NCBI RefSeq assembly: GCF_000379465.1
Contig: NZ_KB905380.1
Coordinates: 372,001 to 436,000, forward strand
Source: Sciscionella marina DSM 45152
Lineage (GTDB): Bacteria > Actinomycetota > Actinomycetes > Mycobacteriales > Pseudonocardiaceae
Reading direction: 5' to 3'
Length of the DNA stretch: 64,000 nt
Position 1 is the first letter of the stretch, and the number at the start of each line of letters is the position of its first letter. The notes under the pieces were generated by a model that was given only the letters and a program-made list of their open reading frames with translations, ran no database searches and was not told where the DNA came from. This document shows, in pieces, positions 54,345-63,922 of the stretch. The translations under genes and the position numbers were made by a program.

Positions 54345-54396
54345 GGACGCTCGGCGATTCCCCAATATGGGGGGTATCGCCGGGAAATGAGCGTCC
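54345..54396 (+). terminator. Large double-stem hairpin after the response regulator gene
   Basis: GGACGCTC (54345-54352) pairs with GAGCGTCC (54389-54396); inside it CGGCGAT (54352-54358) pairs with ATCGCCG (54376-54382) and CCCC with GGGG around AATAT. It begins at the base after the TAA stop. Strong terminator candidate. Confidence 0.75.
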
Positions 54397-54424
54397 GAGC
54401 ACATCACTCGGCCCCGGCGACGTA

Positions 54425-55687
54425 ATGTCGCACACCGTGGGAGCAGTTTCCGAAGAACACGACCAGCAGGCGGCGACCCCGCTCACTGAACCGGAACACG
54501 GCGTTCCCGAGGTGATCGCCGATCCGGACGCACTCGCCGACGGAGTACGCACTCTGGAGGCGGGCGAGGGTCCGATCGCCGTGGACACCGAACGGGCGTC
54601 CGGGTACCGGTACTCACAGCGTGCGTACCTGATCCAGCTGCGCAGGACGGGCACACCGACCCTGCTCATCGATCCGGTCGCACTCGACGGTGAGCTCGAC
54701 GGTCTCGTCGAGGCACTGGACGGTCCGGAATGGGTGCTGCACGCGGCATCCCAGGACCTGCCGTGCCTCGACGAGCTCGGGATGCGGCCTGCCCGGTTGT
54801 TCGACACGGAACTGGCCGCACGGTTGGCCGGCTACGAACGGGTCGCCCTCGGCACAATGGTCCGCATCCTGCTCGGCTACGAGCTGGAGAAGGGCCATTC
54901 GGCGGCGGACTGGTCACGACGACCGCTGCCGAAGGACTGGCTGGTCTATGCGGCACTCGACGTGGAACTGCTCATCGAACTGCGCGATCGACTCGAGGAG
55001 CAGCTGCGCGCGGCGGGCAAACTGGAGTGGGCACTCCAGGAGTTCGACGCGGTTCGCACGGCGCCACCACGCCCCCAGCGCCACGAACCGTGGCGGCGGA
55101 CCTCCGGTATCCACCGGGTCCGTTCGCCGCGCAAACTCGCCGCGGTCCGCGAGCTCTGGCTCGCCCGCGAACAGCTCGCGGCCCGGCGCGATATCGCGCC
55201 GGGCCGCGTGCTGCCCGATTCGGCCATCGTGCAGGCCGCGACCGACGATCCCCGGGATGCGAGCGAACTGATCAAGCTCCCGGTGTTCCGCGGCCGGGCA
55301 CAGCGGCGCAACGCGAACCTGTGGAGCGGGGCGCTGCAGCGGGCAAGGGAACTCGACGGCACCTCGCTGCCGAACTCCTCCCAGCAGCACGAGGGCCCGC
55401 CGCCGACCAACCGCTGGGCGGAACGCGATCCGGACGCGGCGGCTCGGCTCAGCGCGGCGCGCGAGGCGCTGAACTCGATCGCCGAACGCCATACCCTCCC
55501 GGTGGAGAATCTGCTGCTCCCCGATCTGGTGCGCAGGCTGTCCTGGCAGCCGCCCGAGCCCGTGGAACCGGAAACCGTCGCCGAGGCGCTGCGCGCGGGC
55601 GGGGCCCGTCCCTGGCAGGTCGAGCTCACCACCGGAGTGCTCACCACGGCGCTGCGGGAAACGGCGCCGGCTCAGCCGGGCAAGTAG
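54425..55687 (+). CDS. rnd: Ribonuclease D (DEDDy exonuclease plus HRDC domain)
   Basis: A 420-residue protein. The exonuclease domain has GPIAVDTERASGYRYSQRAYLIQL (motif I Asp-Glu), VLHAASQDLPCLDELG (motif II Asp) and DWLVYAALDVELLIELRD (motif III Tyr-x3-Asp). Near residues 225-310 is an HRDC domain (SPRKLAAVRELWLAREQLAARRDIAPGRVLPDSAIVQAA). It trims tRNA and other structured RNA 3' ends. Such HRDC proteins stand beside dxs and hemE in many actinobacteria, as here. Its last codons overlap the convergent GT-B-like gene by 16 bases. Confidence 0.92.
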   Translation: MSHTVGAVSEEHDQQAATPLTEPEHGVPEVIADPDALADGVRTLEAGEGPIAVDTERASGYRYSQRAYLIQLRRTGTPTLLIDPVALDGELDGLVEALDGPEWVLHAASQDLPCLDELGMRPARLFDTELAARLAGYERVALGTMVRILLGYELEKGHSAADWSRRPLPKDWLVYAALDVELLIELRDRLEEQLRAAGKLEWALQEFDAVRTAPPRPQRHEPWRRTSGIHRVRSPRKLAAVRELWLAREQLAARRDIAPGRVLPDSAIVQAATDDPRDASELIKLPVFRGRAQRRNANLWSGALQRARELDGTSLPNSSQQHEGPPPTNRWAERDPDAAARLSAAREALNSIAERHTLPVENLLLPDLVRRLSWQPPEPVEPETVAEALRAGGARPWQVELTTGVLTTALRETAPAQPGK

Positions 55688-56802
55688 TTCAGGTGGATGC
55701 CGTCCACGGAGTACATCCGCTCGTGACGGCCTTCGTAGAGCGCGGAGAGCCGCCGGAAATGACCGGTCATCGCCGCCTCGAAGTCGAGCTCCCCGGCGAG
55801 CAGCAGACCGGCCGCATCGAGCAGTTCCTCGAGGTCGCCCTCGATCCGGTCCGCGCACATGCTCGGTGACCGCGGACCCTGGTCATCGACCGGTTCCGGG
55901 TCGTCGAGCGAACCGTCGCCGAGAATGGGCCGGTAGCAAGGAAACCGCTGAATATCGGGCAGCACCGAATAGAACGGGACGCCGGGATTGAAGTAGTACT
56001 CCGGCCAGTGGTTCCCGGCGAGCACGAGCCACGGGGTGCCGACCGCGAGCGCGGTGAACCCGAAACCGGTGTGCGGGGAGAGCAGCATCGAGCAGCTGCG
56101 CAGCAGGGCGAGCTGTTCGGCGAGCGGCAGATCGAGATCGAGCCGCACCCCGTCCACCCGTTCGGCGAGCGCGGTGAACTCCTCGGCGGCGAAGCCGGTG
56201 CTGGTGCGCCCGTCGGCGGCGAGCTTGCCGAGTACCCGCAGCCGCACCTCGCCGAACCGGGCGCGCACCGCCCGCAGGATCCGCACCCAGGAGTCGAGCG
56301 TGGGATACAGCGAGCGTTCCGCACTGCCCGCGGGGAGCACGGCGATCTGCGGCACTCCCCCGGATTCCGGGACCGTCGCGGGCGGTTCGATCCGCAACCG
56401 TTCCCCCGGCCGGTATTCGGCCGAACCGTCGCCGACCACCCCGTGCCGCTTCCGTGCGCGGAAACGCTCACCCGCGAGGCGGTAGTAGCGCCCGAGTCCG
56501 GGAAAGAACTCGCACTGCCATTCCTGGTGGCCGCGCGCATCGTCGAACACCCAGTCCCAGTCCCGGGGGATGTGCGCGAGCACGTCCGCCTCCGGTGGTT
56601 CGAACACGTCGATGTCCACCGTGTACACCTCGTCCACGTCCGCACACCAGTGCGCGAGCTCGGCCGGGGTATTGGCGTTCAGCACCACACCGACCCGCCG
56701 CCGGGGATCGGCGCGCTTGTAGCCGAGGCAGTACTGCAGCGCTTCGATGGCGTGCCCGACCGGATGGCAGTAGACGAAGTCGACCAGTACCGATTCGCTC
56801 AT
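55672..56802 (-). CDS. GT-B-fold glycosyltransferase-like protein (GT9-like)
   Basis: A 376-residue protein with two Rossmann-like halves. The N-terminal part begins SVLVDFVYCHPVGHAIEALQYCLGYKRAD; the C-terminal part has PQIAVLPAGSAERSLYPTLDSWVRILRAV and SPHTGFGFTALAVGTPWLVLAGNHWPEYYFNPG, similar to the donor-binding region of GT9 (ADP-heptose transferase-like) proteins, where D-x-G-x-x-H-x-A is usual. No exact family can be named and donor and acceptor are unknown. It overlaps the SDR gene (ATGA), so it may act with that reductase on a sugar or sugar nucleotide. Confidence 0.6.
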   Translation of the reverse strand: MSESVLVDFVYCHPVGHAIEALQYCLGYKRADPRRRVGVVLNANTPAELAHWCADVDEVYTVDIDVFEPPEADVLAHIPRDWDWVFDDARGHQEWQCEFFPGLGRYYRLAGERFRARKRHGVVGDGSAEYRPGERLRIEPPATVPESGGVPQIAVLPAGSAERSLYPTLDSWVRILRAVRARFGEVRLRVLGKLAADGRTSTGFAAEEFTALAERVDGVRLDLDLPLAEQLALLRSCSMLLSPHTGFGFTALAVGTPWLVLAGNHWPEYYFNPGVPFYSVLPDIQRFPCYRPILGDGSLDDPEPVDDQGPRSPSMCADRIEGDLEELLDAAGLLLAGELDFEAAMTGHFRRLSALYEGRHERMYSVDGIHLNYLPG

Positions 56803-57512
56803 GAATACCTCGGAAGCTCACCGGGGAGCAGAGCCGTGGTGCCGCCGTTGACTGCGATCGTCTCGCCGTTGACGAAGGCGGAATCGCTCCCGGCGAGGAA
56901 CGCGACCACCCCGGCGATCTCGTCCGGCACGCACAATCGGCGCAGCGGCTGGGCGTCCAGCATGGGGCCACGGACCTCGGGTTTGGCGAGGTGTTCGGCG
57001 CTCACCGGGATCTCCACGGCACCCGGCTCGACCACATTGCACCGGATCCCCCGCGGGCCCCACTCCACCGCTGCCGCCCGCGCCAGGCTGGCCAGGCCGG
57101 CCTTCGAGGCCGCATAGGGTGCCGCCCCGGCGACCGCGCGATCGGCCTGAACCGAGCCGATGAGCACGATCGAGGCGGCGCGCCCGCCCTCGGCGACCCG
57201 GACCGCGGCCTCCCAGGCGGAGAGCAGGCCCACATCGAGCACCCGCAGCCAGTCCTCGCGGCGCAGCTCCTCGAGCGGAGCACGCACCCAGTGATAGACA
57301 CCGTGCACCAGCACATCGACCGGACCGGCGAAGGCCTCGTCGAGTACCTCGGCCGCGGTGCAGTCCCCCTGTACCGGGCGGCAGTCCGGAAGCTCGCGCA
57401 CCCGTTCGTCGGCATCCACGGCGACGACGCGGTACCCGTCGGCGGCCAGCCTGCGCACACAGGCCGAGCCGATCCCGCCCGCGGCACCGACCACAACGGC
57501 GGTTCGAGTCAT
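56799..57512 (-). CDS. Short-chain dehydrogenase/reductase
   Basis: A 237-residue SDR. The cofactor motif is VVGAAGGIGSACVRRLAADGYRVVAVDADE (TGxxxGxG-like, acidic end suggesting NAD preference), catalytic Ser in IVLIGSVQADRAV, and Tyr/Lys in PYAASKAGL. NVVEPGAVEIPVS and SAFVNGETIAVNGGTT complete the classical pattern. It oxidises or reduces a hydroxyl/keto group of an unidentified substrate. First gene of a two-gene operon with the GT-B-like protein. Confidence 0.88.
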   Translation of the reverse strand: MTRTAVVVGAAGGIGSACVRRLAADGYRVVAVDADERVRELPDCRPVQGDCTAAEVLDEAFAGPVDVLVHGVYHWVRAPLEELRREDWLRVLDVGLLSAWEAAVRVAEGGRAASIVLIGSVQADRAVAGAAPYAASKAGLASLARAAAVEWGPRGIRCNVVEPGAVEIPVSAEHLAKPEVRGPMLDAQPLRRLCVPDEIAGVVAFLAGSDSAFVNGETIAVNGGTTALLPGELPRYS

Positions 57513-57524
57513 GGGGGAACTCTA

Positions 57525-57583
57525 GCGTGCCTCGTGTGGTCCTCGTCCGTCGCGAGCAGGACATGGGGCCACAGGAGGCACGC
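57525..57583. terminator. Long hairpin (REP-like, copy 2) after the sensor kinase gene
   Basis: GCGTGCCTCGTGTGG (57525-57539) pairs with CCACAGGAGGCACGC (57569-57583), one mismatch in 15; TCCT pairs with AGGA further in. The loop holds CTCGTCCGTCGCGAGC (57542-57557), identical to 39821-39836. It directly follows the histidine kinase stop, so it may be its terminator. Confidence 0.65.
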
Positions 57584-57587
57584 TTCG

Positions 57588-58733
57588 CTAGGGCGCCGCG
57601 GGCAGGCGAGCGAATACTTCCAGCCCGCCGCCCTCGACCGGAATCCCGGAAACCTCCCCGCCGTGCGCCTGCACGATCGCGCGCACGATCGAGAGCCCGA
57701 GACCGGCCCCGCCGCGGGCGGTGCGGGCGACCCCCGCCCTGCGGAACGGCTCGAACAGCGCGGTGATCTCTTCGGCGGCGATGGGCGGACCGGAGGAGGC
57801 GACCCGCAGCTCGGTCCAGTGCTCGTCGGACACCAATCGCACCCGGATCCAGCCCTGGTCCATGTTGTGCCGGATGGCGTTCTCCAGCAGATTGCCCGCC
57901 ACGCGTTCCAGCAGCGAGGGATCGCCGACCGTGGAGGCGGGCGGGGTGTCGAACACGACCTCGAGTTCCCGTTCGGCGGCCATGTCCTGCACGGCGCGCC
58001 AGGCACTCGCCACGAGCACCGCCATGTCGACCGGCTCGTGCACCGCGATCCCGGTCCCATCGGTGCGGGCGAGCAGCAGCAGCGCCTCGACCAGCTGCTC
58101 GGACCGGTCCGAGGCGCCGCGCACCACCTCGGCCATCCGGCGCAGCTCGGCGGCGTTCGCCTGCGGATCGGAGAGTGTGACGTCCAGTTCGGTGCGGATC
58201 ACCGAGAGTGGGGTGCGCAGTTCGTGGCTGGCGTTCGCGACGAAGCGCTGTTGCGAGTCGAAGGTGGCCTGCAACCGGTCGAGCATCGCGTCGAAGGTGT
58301 CCGCGAGCTCGGCCACCTCATCGCGCGGGCCGTCCAGCCGGATGCGTTCCCCGAGCGAGCTCGCCGAGAGGGTGCGCGCGGTGGCGGTCACCTCGTGTAG
58401 CGGGCGCAGCAGCCTGCCGGTCAGGGTCCAGGCGAGCAGCGCGGCCGCGATGACGACCAGGCCGACCGCCACTCCCCCGTCCCGCAGCACCTCGGTGCGC
58501 GCATGGCCGGCGAGCGCGGCCGCGAGCTGATCCGCGGTGACGTCGTAGCCGTCGACCTGGACGACCTCACCGTCCGGCAGCCGTGGCACCGCCTGCATGA
58601 CGTTCCCGGCGAGCATCCAGCCAAGCCACAGCAACACCAGGCTGACCAGCGCCACCAGACCGGTCGCGAGCACGGTGAGCCGTGCCCGGAGCCCGAATCC
58701 ACCACGCCGGGGTGATTGGCTCAACCGGCTCAC
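57588..58733 (-). CDS. Sensor histidine kinase
   Basis: A 381-residue membrane kinase. Transmembrane helices at about 18-45 and 88-106 flank a short sensor segment of some 45 residues. HAMP follows (RLLRPLHEVTATARTLSASSLGER), then HisKA with His170 in SHELRTPLSVIR and HATPase with NLLENAIRHNMDQ and GGAGLGLSIVRAIVQAHGG. It phosphorylates the response regulator encoded just upstream (4-base overlap). The signal is unknown. Confidence 0.92.
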   Translation of the reverse strand: MSRLSQSPRRGGFGLRARLTVLATGLVALVSLVLLWLGWMLAGNVMQAVPRLPDGEVVQVDGYDVTADQLAAALAGHARTEVLRDGGVAVGLVVIAAALLAWTLTGRLLRPLHEVTATARTLSASSLGERIRLDGPRDEVAELADTFDAMLDRLQATFDSQQRFVANASHELRTPLSVIRTELDVTLSDPQANAAELRRMAEVVRGASDRSEQLVEALLLLARTDGTGIAVHEPVDMAVLVASAWRAVQDMAAERELEVVFDTPPASTVGDPSLLERVAGNLLENAIRHNMDQGWIRVRLVSDEHWTELRVASSGPPIAAEEITALFEPFRRAGVARTARGGAGLGLSIVRAIVQAHGGEVSGIPVEGGGLEVFARLPAAP

Positions 58734-59407
58734 TCAACCTGCCGTACCGGTTCGGCGACCCGGTATCCGGAGCCGACCACCGTGTCGATCACGCCCGGCT
58801 CACCGAGCTTCTTACGCAGCGTCATCACGGTCACCCGGACCGTGGTGGTGAACGGGTCGGCGTTCTCGTCCCAGACCCGTTCGAGCAGTTCCTCGCTGGA
58901 CACCACCGAACCGCCCGCGCAGAGCAGCACCTCGAGCACCCCGAACTCCTTGCGGGTCAGCTCGATCGGTTCCCCCTTGCGCGTGACGACCCGCTTGGCC
59001 GGGTCCAGCCGCAGGTCACCGGCCGCGAGCAGGGGCGGGGTCGCCGGGGTGGCCCGCCTGCCGAGCGCGCGCACCCGCGCGACGAGCTCGGGAAAGGCGA
59101 AGGGCTTGGCCAGGTAGTCGTCCGCGCCGAGGGAGAGCCCGTCCACCCGGTCGGTGACCGAGCCGCTCGCGGTGAGCATCAGCACCCTGGTCAGCGCGCC
59201 GGAGTTGACGATGTCCCGGCAGATGTCGTCCCCGGAGACGCCGGGCAGGTCCCGATCGAGCAGCACGACGTCGTAGCGGGTGACACTGGCCTTCTCGCTG
59301 CCGGTCGTACCGTCGGTAGCGACATCGACGGCCATGCCTTCCCTGCGCAACCCGCGGGCGATGGCCTCGGCGAGCGCTTCTTCATCCTCAACTACCAGAA
59401 TCCGCAC
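58730..59407 (-). CDS. OmpR-family response regulator
   Basis: A 225-residue regulator. The receiver starts MRILVVEDEEALAEAIARGLRREG, with phospho-Asp51 in VVLLDRDLPG and Lys in DDYLAKPFAFPELVARVRALG. The C-terminal winged helix ends with LLERVWDENADPFTTTVRVTVMTLRKKLGEPGVIDTVVGSGYR. It is co-translated with the sensor kinase. It starts 52 bases downstream of dxs on the same strand; whether it has its own promoter is not clear. Confidence 0.93.
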   Translation of the reverse strand: MRILVVEDEEALAEAIARGLRREGMAVDVATDGTTGSEKASVTRYDVVLLDRDLPGVSGDDICRDIVNSGALTRVLMLTASGSVTDRVDGLSLGADDYLAKPFAFPELVARVRALGRRATPATPPLLAAGDLRLDPAKRVVTRKGEPIELTRKEFGVLEVLLCAGGSVVSSEELLERVWDENADPFTTTVRVTVMTLRKKLGEPGVIDTVVGSGYRVAEPVRQVE

Positions 59408-59459
59408 GTTTCCACCGTGCCACAGTCACCCTGTGTATTGCCGCCTTCTGGGCAGGTCA

Positions 59460-61355
59460 TCAGGGTTTTCTCAGTGACGATTCAGCTGTTCGGCAGGAAT
59501 CCAGGTGGTCCGCGGACCACTCGGTGATCTGGCGCGCCACATCCTGGGCGGTCAGGCCGAGCCCGGCGAGCACCTCCGAGCGCGAACCGTGATCGTGGAA
59601 CCGCTGTGGGATCGCGAGGTCGAGCAGCGGCACCTCGACACGGGCATCGCGCAGCGCTGCGGCCAGCGCCGTGCCGAAGCCCCCGTGCCGTCCGCTGTCC
59701 TCGACGCTGGCCACGCAGGTGTGCCGGGCCGCGAGCTCGGTGAGGGCCTCGGGCACCGGAAGCACCCAGCGCGGATCGACCACGGTGACCCCGATGCCCT
59801 GCGCGGCCAGCAGCTCCCCGGCGAGCACGGCGAGTTCACCGAACCCGCCGATCGCGACGAGCAGCACATCCGCCGTCTCCGATTCGCGCAGCACGTCGAC
59901 CCCGCCCACGCGGCGCACCGCGGGCACCGATTCCGGCGCGGTCCCGCGCACCAGGCGCAGCGCGCCCGGTCCGTCCGAGATCTCGATCGCCTCGGTGAAC
60001 TCCTCGGCGAGGGTCACCGCGTCCCGCGGTGCGGCGACCCGCATCCCGGGGATCATGCCGAGCAGCGACAGGTCCCACATCCCGTGGTGCGAGGCACCGT
60101 CCGGACCGGTGATGCCCGCGCGGTCGAGTACCAGGGTCACCGGCTGCTTGTGCAGGGCGACATCCATGAGCAGCTGGTCGAAGGCGCGGTTGAGAAAGGT
60201 CGAGTAGAGCGCGACCACCGGGTGCATGCCGCCCATCGCGAGCCCCGCGGCCGAGGTCATCGCGTGTTGCTCGGCGATGCCCACGTCGATACAGCGCTGC
60301 GGGAAGGACTCGGCGAACTTGGAGAGGCCGGTGGAGCCCATCATCGCCGCGGTGATCGCCACCAGATCGGGGCGACGGTGCCCGGCCTCGTGCAGCGCAT
60401 CGGCGAACAGCGAGGTCCAGCTGCGGCCGGTGCTCTTGCTCCCGCCCGCCGGGCCCACCTGGTGCATCTGGTCGGCCTCGTCGTCCTCGGCCGGGGCGTA
60501 CCCGTTGCCCTTGCGGGTGACCACGTGCACGATCACCGGACCGCCGAAGGCCTTGGCCCGCGCGAGCCCGGCCTCGACCGCGTGCAGATCGTGCCCGTCG
60601 ACCGGGCCGACGTACTTCAGGCCGAGATCGGTGAACATGGCCTGCGGGGCGAGTGCGTCCTTGATGCCCGCCTTCGCCGCGTGCAGCGCCTGATAGACCG
60701 GCTTGCCGAACACCGGGGTGGACAGCAGGGTGCGCCGCCCGGATTCGAGCGCCCGTTCGTAGCCGGGCTGCAGGCGCAGCGAGGCAAGATGATCGGCGAC
60801 CCCGCCGATGGTCGGCGCGTAGGAGCGGCCGTTGTCGTTGACCACGATCACCACGGGACGGTTCGGGTCCGCGGCGATGTTGTTCAGCGCCTCCCAGCAC
60901 ATCCCGCCGGTCAGGGCGCCGTCCCCCACGACGGCCACCGCGTACCTGCGGCTGCCGCGCAACTGGAACGACCTGGCCAGCCCATCGGCGTAGGACAGCG
61001 CGGTGGACGCGTGCGAGTTCTCCACGAAGTCGTGCTCGCTCTCCGCCCGCGAGGGGTATCCGGAGATACCGCCCTGCTGGCGCAGCGAGTCGAACTCCTG
61101 CCAGCGGCCGGTGACGATCTTGTGCACGTACGACTGGTGCCCCACGTCGTAGAGGATCGCGTCGTGCGGGGAATCGAACACCCGGTGCAGCGCCATGGTC
61201 AGCTCGACGACCCCGAGGTTCGGCCCGAAGTGCCCTCCGGTCTCGGGCACCTTCTCCACGAGGAATTCCCGGATCTCACGGGCGAGCACCGTCAGCTCGG
61301 CATGCGTCATGCGCTTCAAGTCAGCAGGTCCGTGCACGGTTTCCAACAGGGTCAC
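59460..61355 (-). CDS. dxs: 1-deoxy-D-xylulose-5-phosphate synthase
   Basis: A 631-residue TPP enzyme of usual length. [50 protein letters not shown] (TPP/Mg motif), [39 protein letters not shown] (catalytic Glu) and [15 protein letters not shown] are all present. It condenses pyruvate and glyceraldehyde-3-phosphate to DXP, the first step of the MEP isoprenoid pathway. Proximity to rnd and the heme genes is typical for actinobacteria. Confidence 0.97.
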   Translation of the reverse strand: MTLLETVHGPADLKRMTHAELTVLAREIREFLVEKVPETGGHFGPNLGVVELTMALHRVFDSPHDAILYDVGHQSYVHKIVTGRWQEFDSLRQQGGISGYPSRAESEHDFVENSHASTALSYADGLARSFQLRGSRRYAVAVVGDGALTGGMCWEALNNIAADPNRPVVIVVNDNGRSYAPTIGGVADHLASLRLQPGYERALESGRRTLLSTPVFGKPVYQALHAAKAGIKDALAPQAMFTDLGLKYVGPVDGHDLHAVEAGLARAKAFGGPVIVHVVTRKGNGYAPAEDDEADQMHQVGPAGGSKSTGRSWTSLFADALHEAGHRRPDLVAITAAMMGSTGLSKFAESFPQRCIDVGIAEQHAMTSAAGLAMGGMHPVVALYSTFLNRAFDQLLMDVALHKQPVTLVLDRAGITGPDGASHHGMWDLSLLGMIPGMRVAAPRDAVTLAEEFTEAIEISDGPGALRLVRGTAPESVPAVRRVGGVDVLRESETADVLLVAIGGFGELAVLAGELLAAQGIGVTVVDPRWVLPVPEALTELAARHTCVASVEDSGRHGGFGTALAAALRDARVEVPLLDLAIPQRFHDHGSRSEVLAGLGLTAQDVARQITEWSADHLDSCRTAESSLRKP

Positions 61356-61491
61356 CGCCAGCTCACCTCGTCCCGTCCGGCGAATCGATTCACGTCGCGA
61401 TCCAGCGTAATCCCTGACGCCAGCAGGGATACCAACCAGGCGCGCCGGATGTGAGCACGCTATCGATGCGGCAACCGGACCCGATCGACGC

Positions 61492-62061
61492 TCAGGACGC
61501 CAGCGCTGTGGCGAACAGCGAACGCAGCCATTCCCGCGAGGGCACCGACTCGCTGAGGCTCAGCTGCACCAGCAGGCCGCACACGGCCACCGCGATCAAC
61601 TGCCCGGTGATCTCATCGGTGCATCCGACGAAGATCCGGGTCAGTTCCGCGTCCCAGGCCTCGCTCGCCGAGCGCAGGGACGGCCGGTGCAGGGCCGCGG
61701 TGTACAGCGCGTAGCCCACGATGGTCTCGTCGCGCTGGGTGGTGACCGATTCGAGGACCAGGTCCGCGAGCGCGGTGGGGATGTCGGGGTAGCCGTCGAG
61801 ACCGGCCGCCCAGCGCTCGACCTGGGCGACGTTGTCCTGGGTGGCCCGCAGCAGGGCGAGCTCGAGCAGATCGTCCAGGGTCGCGAAGTGGTAGGTGGTC
61901 GACCCGAGCGGCACCCCGGCCTCCGCCGCGACCTTGCGGTGGGTCAGATCCGCCACCCCGTGCTTGGCGATCACCGCGATCGCCGCACGGGCGATGCGCT
62001 CCCGCCGCGCCGGATCGTAGGCACGGCGGCGCCCACCACCCTGCACCCGTTCAGCAGTCAC
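61492..62061 (-). CDS. TetR-family transcriptional regulator
   Basis: About 189 residues from GTG 62061, preceded by GAGGAG at -11; the frame stays open to 62355, but that would cover the whole divergent promoter. [54 protein letters not shown], typical of BetI/TetR-like repressors. The C-terminal part is a ligand-binding bundle with [21 protein letters not shown]. It is divergent from the aldehyde dehydrogenase-permease operon and probably controls it. Confidence 0.85.
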   Translation of the reverse strand: MTAERVQGGGRRRAYDPARRERIARAAIAVIAKHGVADLTHRKVAAEAGVPLGSTTYHFATLDDLLELALLRATQDNVAQVERWAAGLDGYPDIPTALADLVLESVTTQRDETIVGYALYTAALHRPSLRSASEAWDAELTRIFVGCTDEITGQLIAVAVCGLLVQLSLSESVPSREWLRSLFATALAS

Positions 62062-62443
62062 TACAGGTAACTCCTCATCACCGACCGCAATAAATCCGCA
62101 CAATTCCCGACTATATCCAATGTCGTTGTGGACATATGTACGTAGGCAGTGTACAAATGTACGCAACCTGATCGCCGTCCGAACAGACACGCTGAAACAG
62201 GAAGAAGTTATCGCCTTGACGACTGAAAGCTGCCTATACGCGCGTCGTCTTTCGTCCGGGGCCGCCGCAGGGCCACGGCCTTCGTCACCGCCATTTTCCG
62301 CGCCCGTGCGCGCGAGACACGGCAGTTGAAACAAATCCACGAAACCGCAGTTCAAACCGCGAAAACGACGATGCGAAACGGCTGAGAATCAGCCTCGAGA
62401 ACGGCACTCCATCCGGAGTCTGTGCGCGAGAAAGGAATACTTC
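62062..62443. other. 382-base divergent promoter region, AT-richer than surroundings
   Basis: Between the TetR gene and the aldehyde dehydrogenase gene. It contains GTACAAATGTAC (62151-62162) and ACATATGTACGT (62132-62143), related near-palindromes 8 bases apart. A 69-codon frame (62120-62329, plus) is present but lacks a clear ribosome-binding site and family features, so I do not call it a gene. Confidence 0.55.
62132..62162. promoter_or_regulatory. Paired near-palindromes, likely TetR operator
   Basis: ACATATGTACGT and GTACAAATGTAC are both built on TGTAC/GTACA half-sites. Position between the divergent TetR and dehydrogenase genes suggests a repressor site. Confidence 0.5.
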
Positions 62444-63922
62444 ATGCCCGAACTTCACATCGATGGCAGCTGGCGCGCGGCAATCGGCGGCGCCACGCGC
62501 GAGATCCGCTGTCCCGCGGACGGGTCGCTCGTCGCCACGGTCGATGAGGGAGACGAGCGGGACACCGAGGCCGCGATCGCCGCGGCGCGGCGCACCTTCG
62601 ATGCCGGTGAGTGGCCGGCGACCCCGGCCGCGGAGCGCGGTGCGCTGCTGCTGCGCGTCGCCGACGGGATCGAGCGGGACACCGAGGAATACGCGCGCGC
62701 CGAGTCCCTGGACACCGGGAAGCGCATCGTGGAATCGCGCTATGACATGGCCGATATCGTGGCCTGTTTCCGGTACTTCGGCACGCTCGCCGCGCACGAC
62801 GCGGGCCGGGTGGTGGACGCCGGTTCCGCGGATGTGGCCTCGCGGATCGTGCACGAACCGGTCGGCGTGTGCGGGCTGATCACGCCGTGGAACTACCCGC
62901 TGCTGCAGGTCGCCTGGAAGGTGGCGCCCGCGATCGCCGCCGGGAACACCTTCGTGCTCAAGCCTTCCGAGCTCACCCCGCACACCGCGATCCTGCTGCT
63001 GCGCACGCTCATCGAGGCCGGACTGCCCGCCGGGGTGGCCAACCTGGTGCTCGGTTCCGGGGCCAAGGCGGGCGCGCCGCTGTCCTCGCACCCGGACGTG
63101 GACCTGGTCTCGTTCACCGGCGGGCTGCACACCGGGCGCGCGATCGCGGCCTCCGCGGCGGTGACGGTGAAAAAGGTCGCCCTCGAACTCGGCGGCAAGA
63201 ATCCGAATATCGTGTTCGCCGACGCCGATTTCGACACCGCCATCGATTTCGCGCTCACCGCGGTGTTCCTGCATTCCGGCCAGGTGTGTTCGGCCGGTGC
63301 ACGGCTGATCGTGCAGGAATCGCTGCACGATCGGTTCGTCGAGGAACTCGTACGGCGTGCCGAACAGATCCGGCTCGGCGGCCCGTTCGACGAACAGGCC
63401 GAGACCGGACCGCTGATCTCCGCGGCACACCGGGAAAAGGTGGAGAACTACGTGGCCGCCGCGATCGTCGAGGGCGCGAAACTGCGCACCGGTGGCGCGC
63501 GGCCGGAGAGTCCCGCGCTGGCCGACGGCTTCTACTACCTGCCGACGATTCTCGATGGCGTGGCGCAGGGATCGCACGCGGTCACCGAGGAATCCTTCGG
63601 GCCGGTGCTCACCGTGGAGACCTTCACCGACGAGGACGACGCGGTGCGGATCGCGAACGACACCATCTACGGGCTGGCCGGCGGGGTGTTCAGCACGGAC
63701 ACCGACAAGGCGCAGCGGGTGGCCGCGCGGCTGCGGCACGGCACGATCTGGATCAACGATTTCCACCCGTATCTCCCGCAGGCCGAATGGGGCGGGTACA
63801 AGCAGTCCGGAATCGGCAGGGAACTCGGTCCGGGCGGGCTCGGTGAATACGTCGAGACCAAGCACGTCTACCACAATCTGCGACCAGGTCCCGGTCACTG
63901 GTTCTCCGGAGGCCCGGCGTGA
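62444..63922 (+). CDS. Betaine-aldehyde/aminoaldehyde dehydrogenase-like ALDH
   Basis: A 492-residue NAD-dependent aldehyde dehydrogenase. VCGLITPWNYPLLQVAWKVAPAIAAGNTFVLKPSE binds NAD; KVALELGGKNPNIVF carries the Glu base; GQVCSAGARLIVQ has the nucleophile Cys282. The FTGGLHTGRAIA loop (GG rather than GS) and WGGYKQSGIGRELGPGGLGEYVETKHVYHNL end are typical of BetB-like enzymes. It oxidises an aldehyde such as betaine aldehyde or an aminoaldehyde. Its TGA overlaps the GTG of an amino acid permease gene, hinting at amine-derived aldehydes taken in as amines or amino acids. Confidence 0.88.
   Translation: MPELHIDGSWRAAIGGATREIRCPADGSLVATVDEGDERDTEAAIAAARRTFDAGEWPATPAAERGALLLRVADGIERDTEEYARAESLDTGKRIVESRYDMADIVACFRYFGTLAAHDAGRVVDAGSADVASRIVHEPVGVCGLITPWNYPLLQVAWKVAPAIAAGNTFVLKPSELTPHTAILLLRTLIEAGLPAGVANLVLGSGAKAGAPLSSHPDVDLVSFTGGLHTGRAIAASAAVTVKKVALELGGKNPNIVFADADFDTAIDFALTAVFLHSGQVCSAGARLIVQESLHDRFVEELVRRAEQIRLGGPFDEQAETGPLISAAHREKVENYVAAAIVEGAKLRTGGARPESPALADGFYYLPTILDGVAQGSHAVTEESFGPVLTVETFTDEDDAVRIANDTIYGLAGGVFSTDTDKAQRVAARLRHGTIWINDFHPYLPQAEWGGYKQSGIGRELGPGGLGEYVETKHVYHNLRPGPGHWFSGGPA

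Noticed and set aside
62120-62329. 69-codon plus-strand frame in the TetR/ALDH promoter region.
   Set aside because: No clear ribosome-binding site, no family features, and it covers the likely operators.
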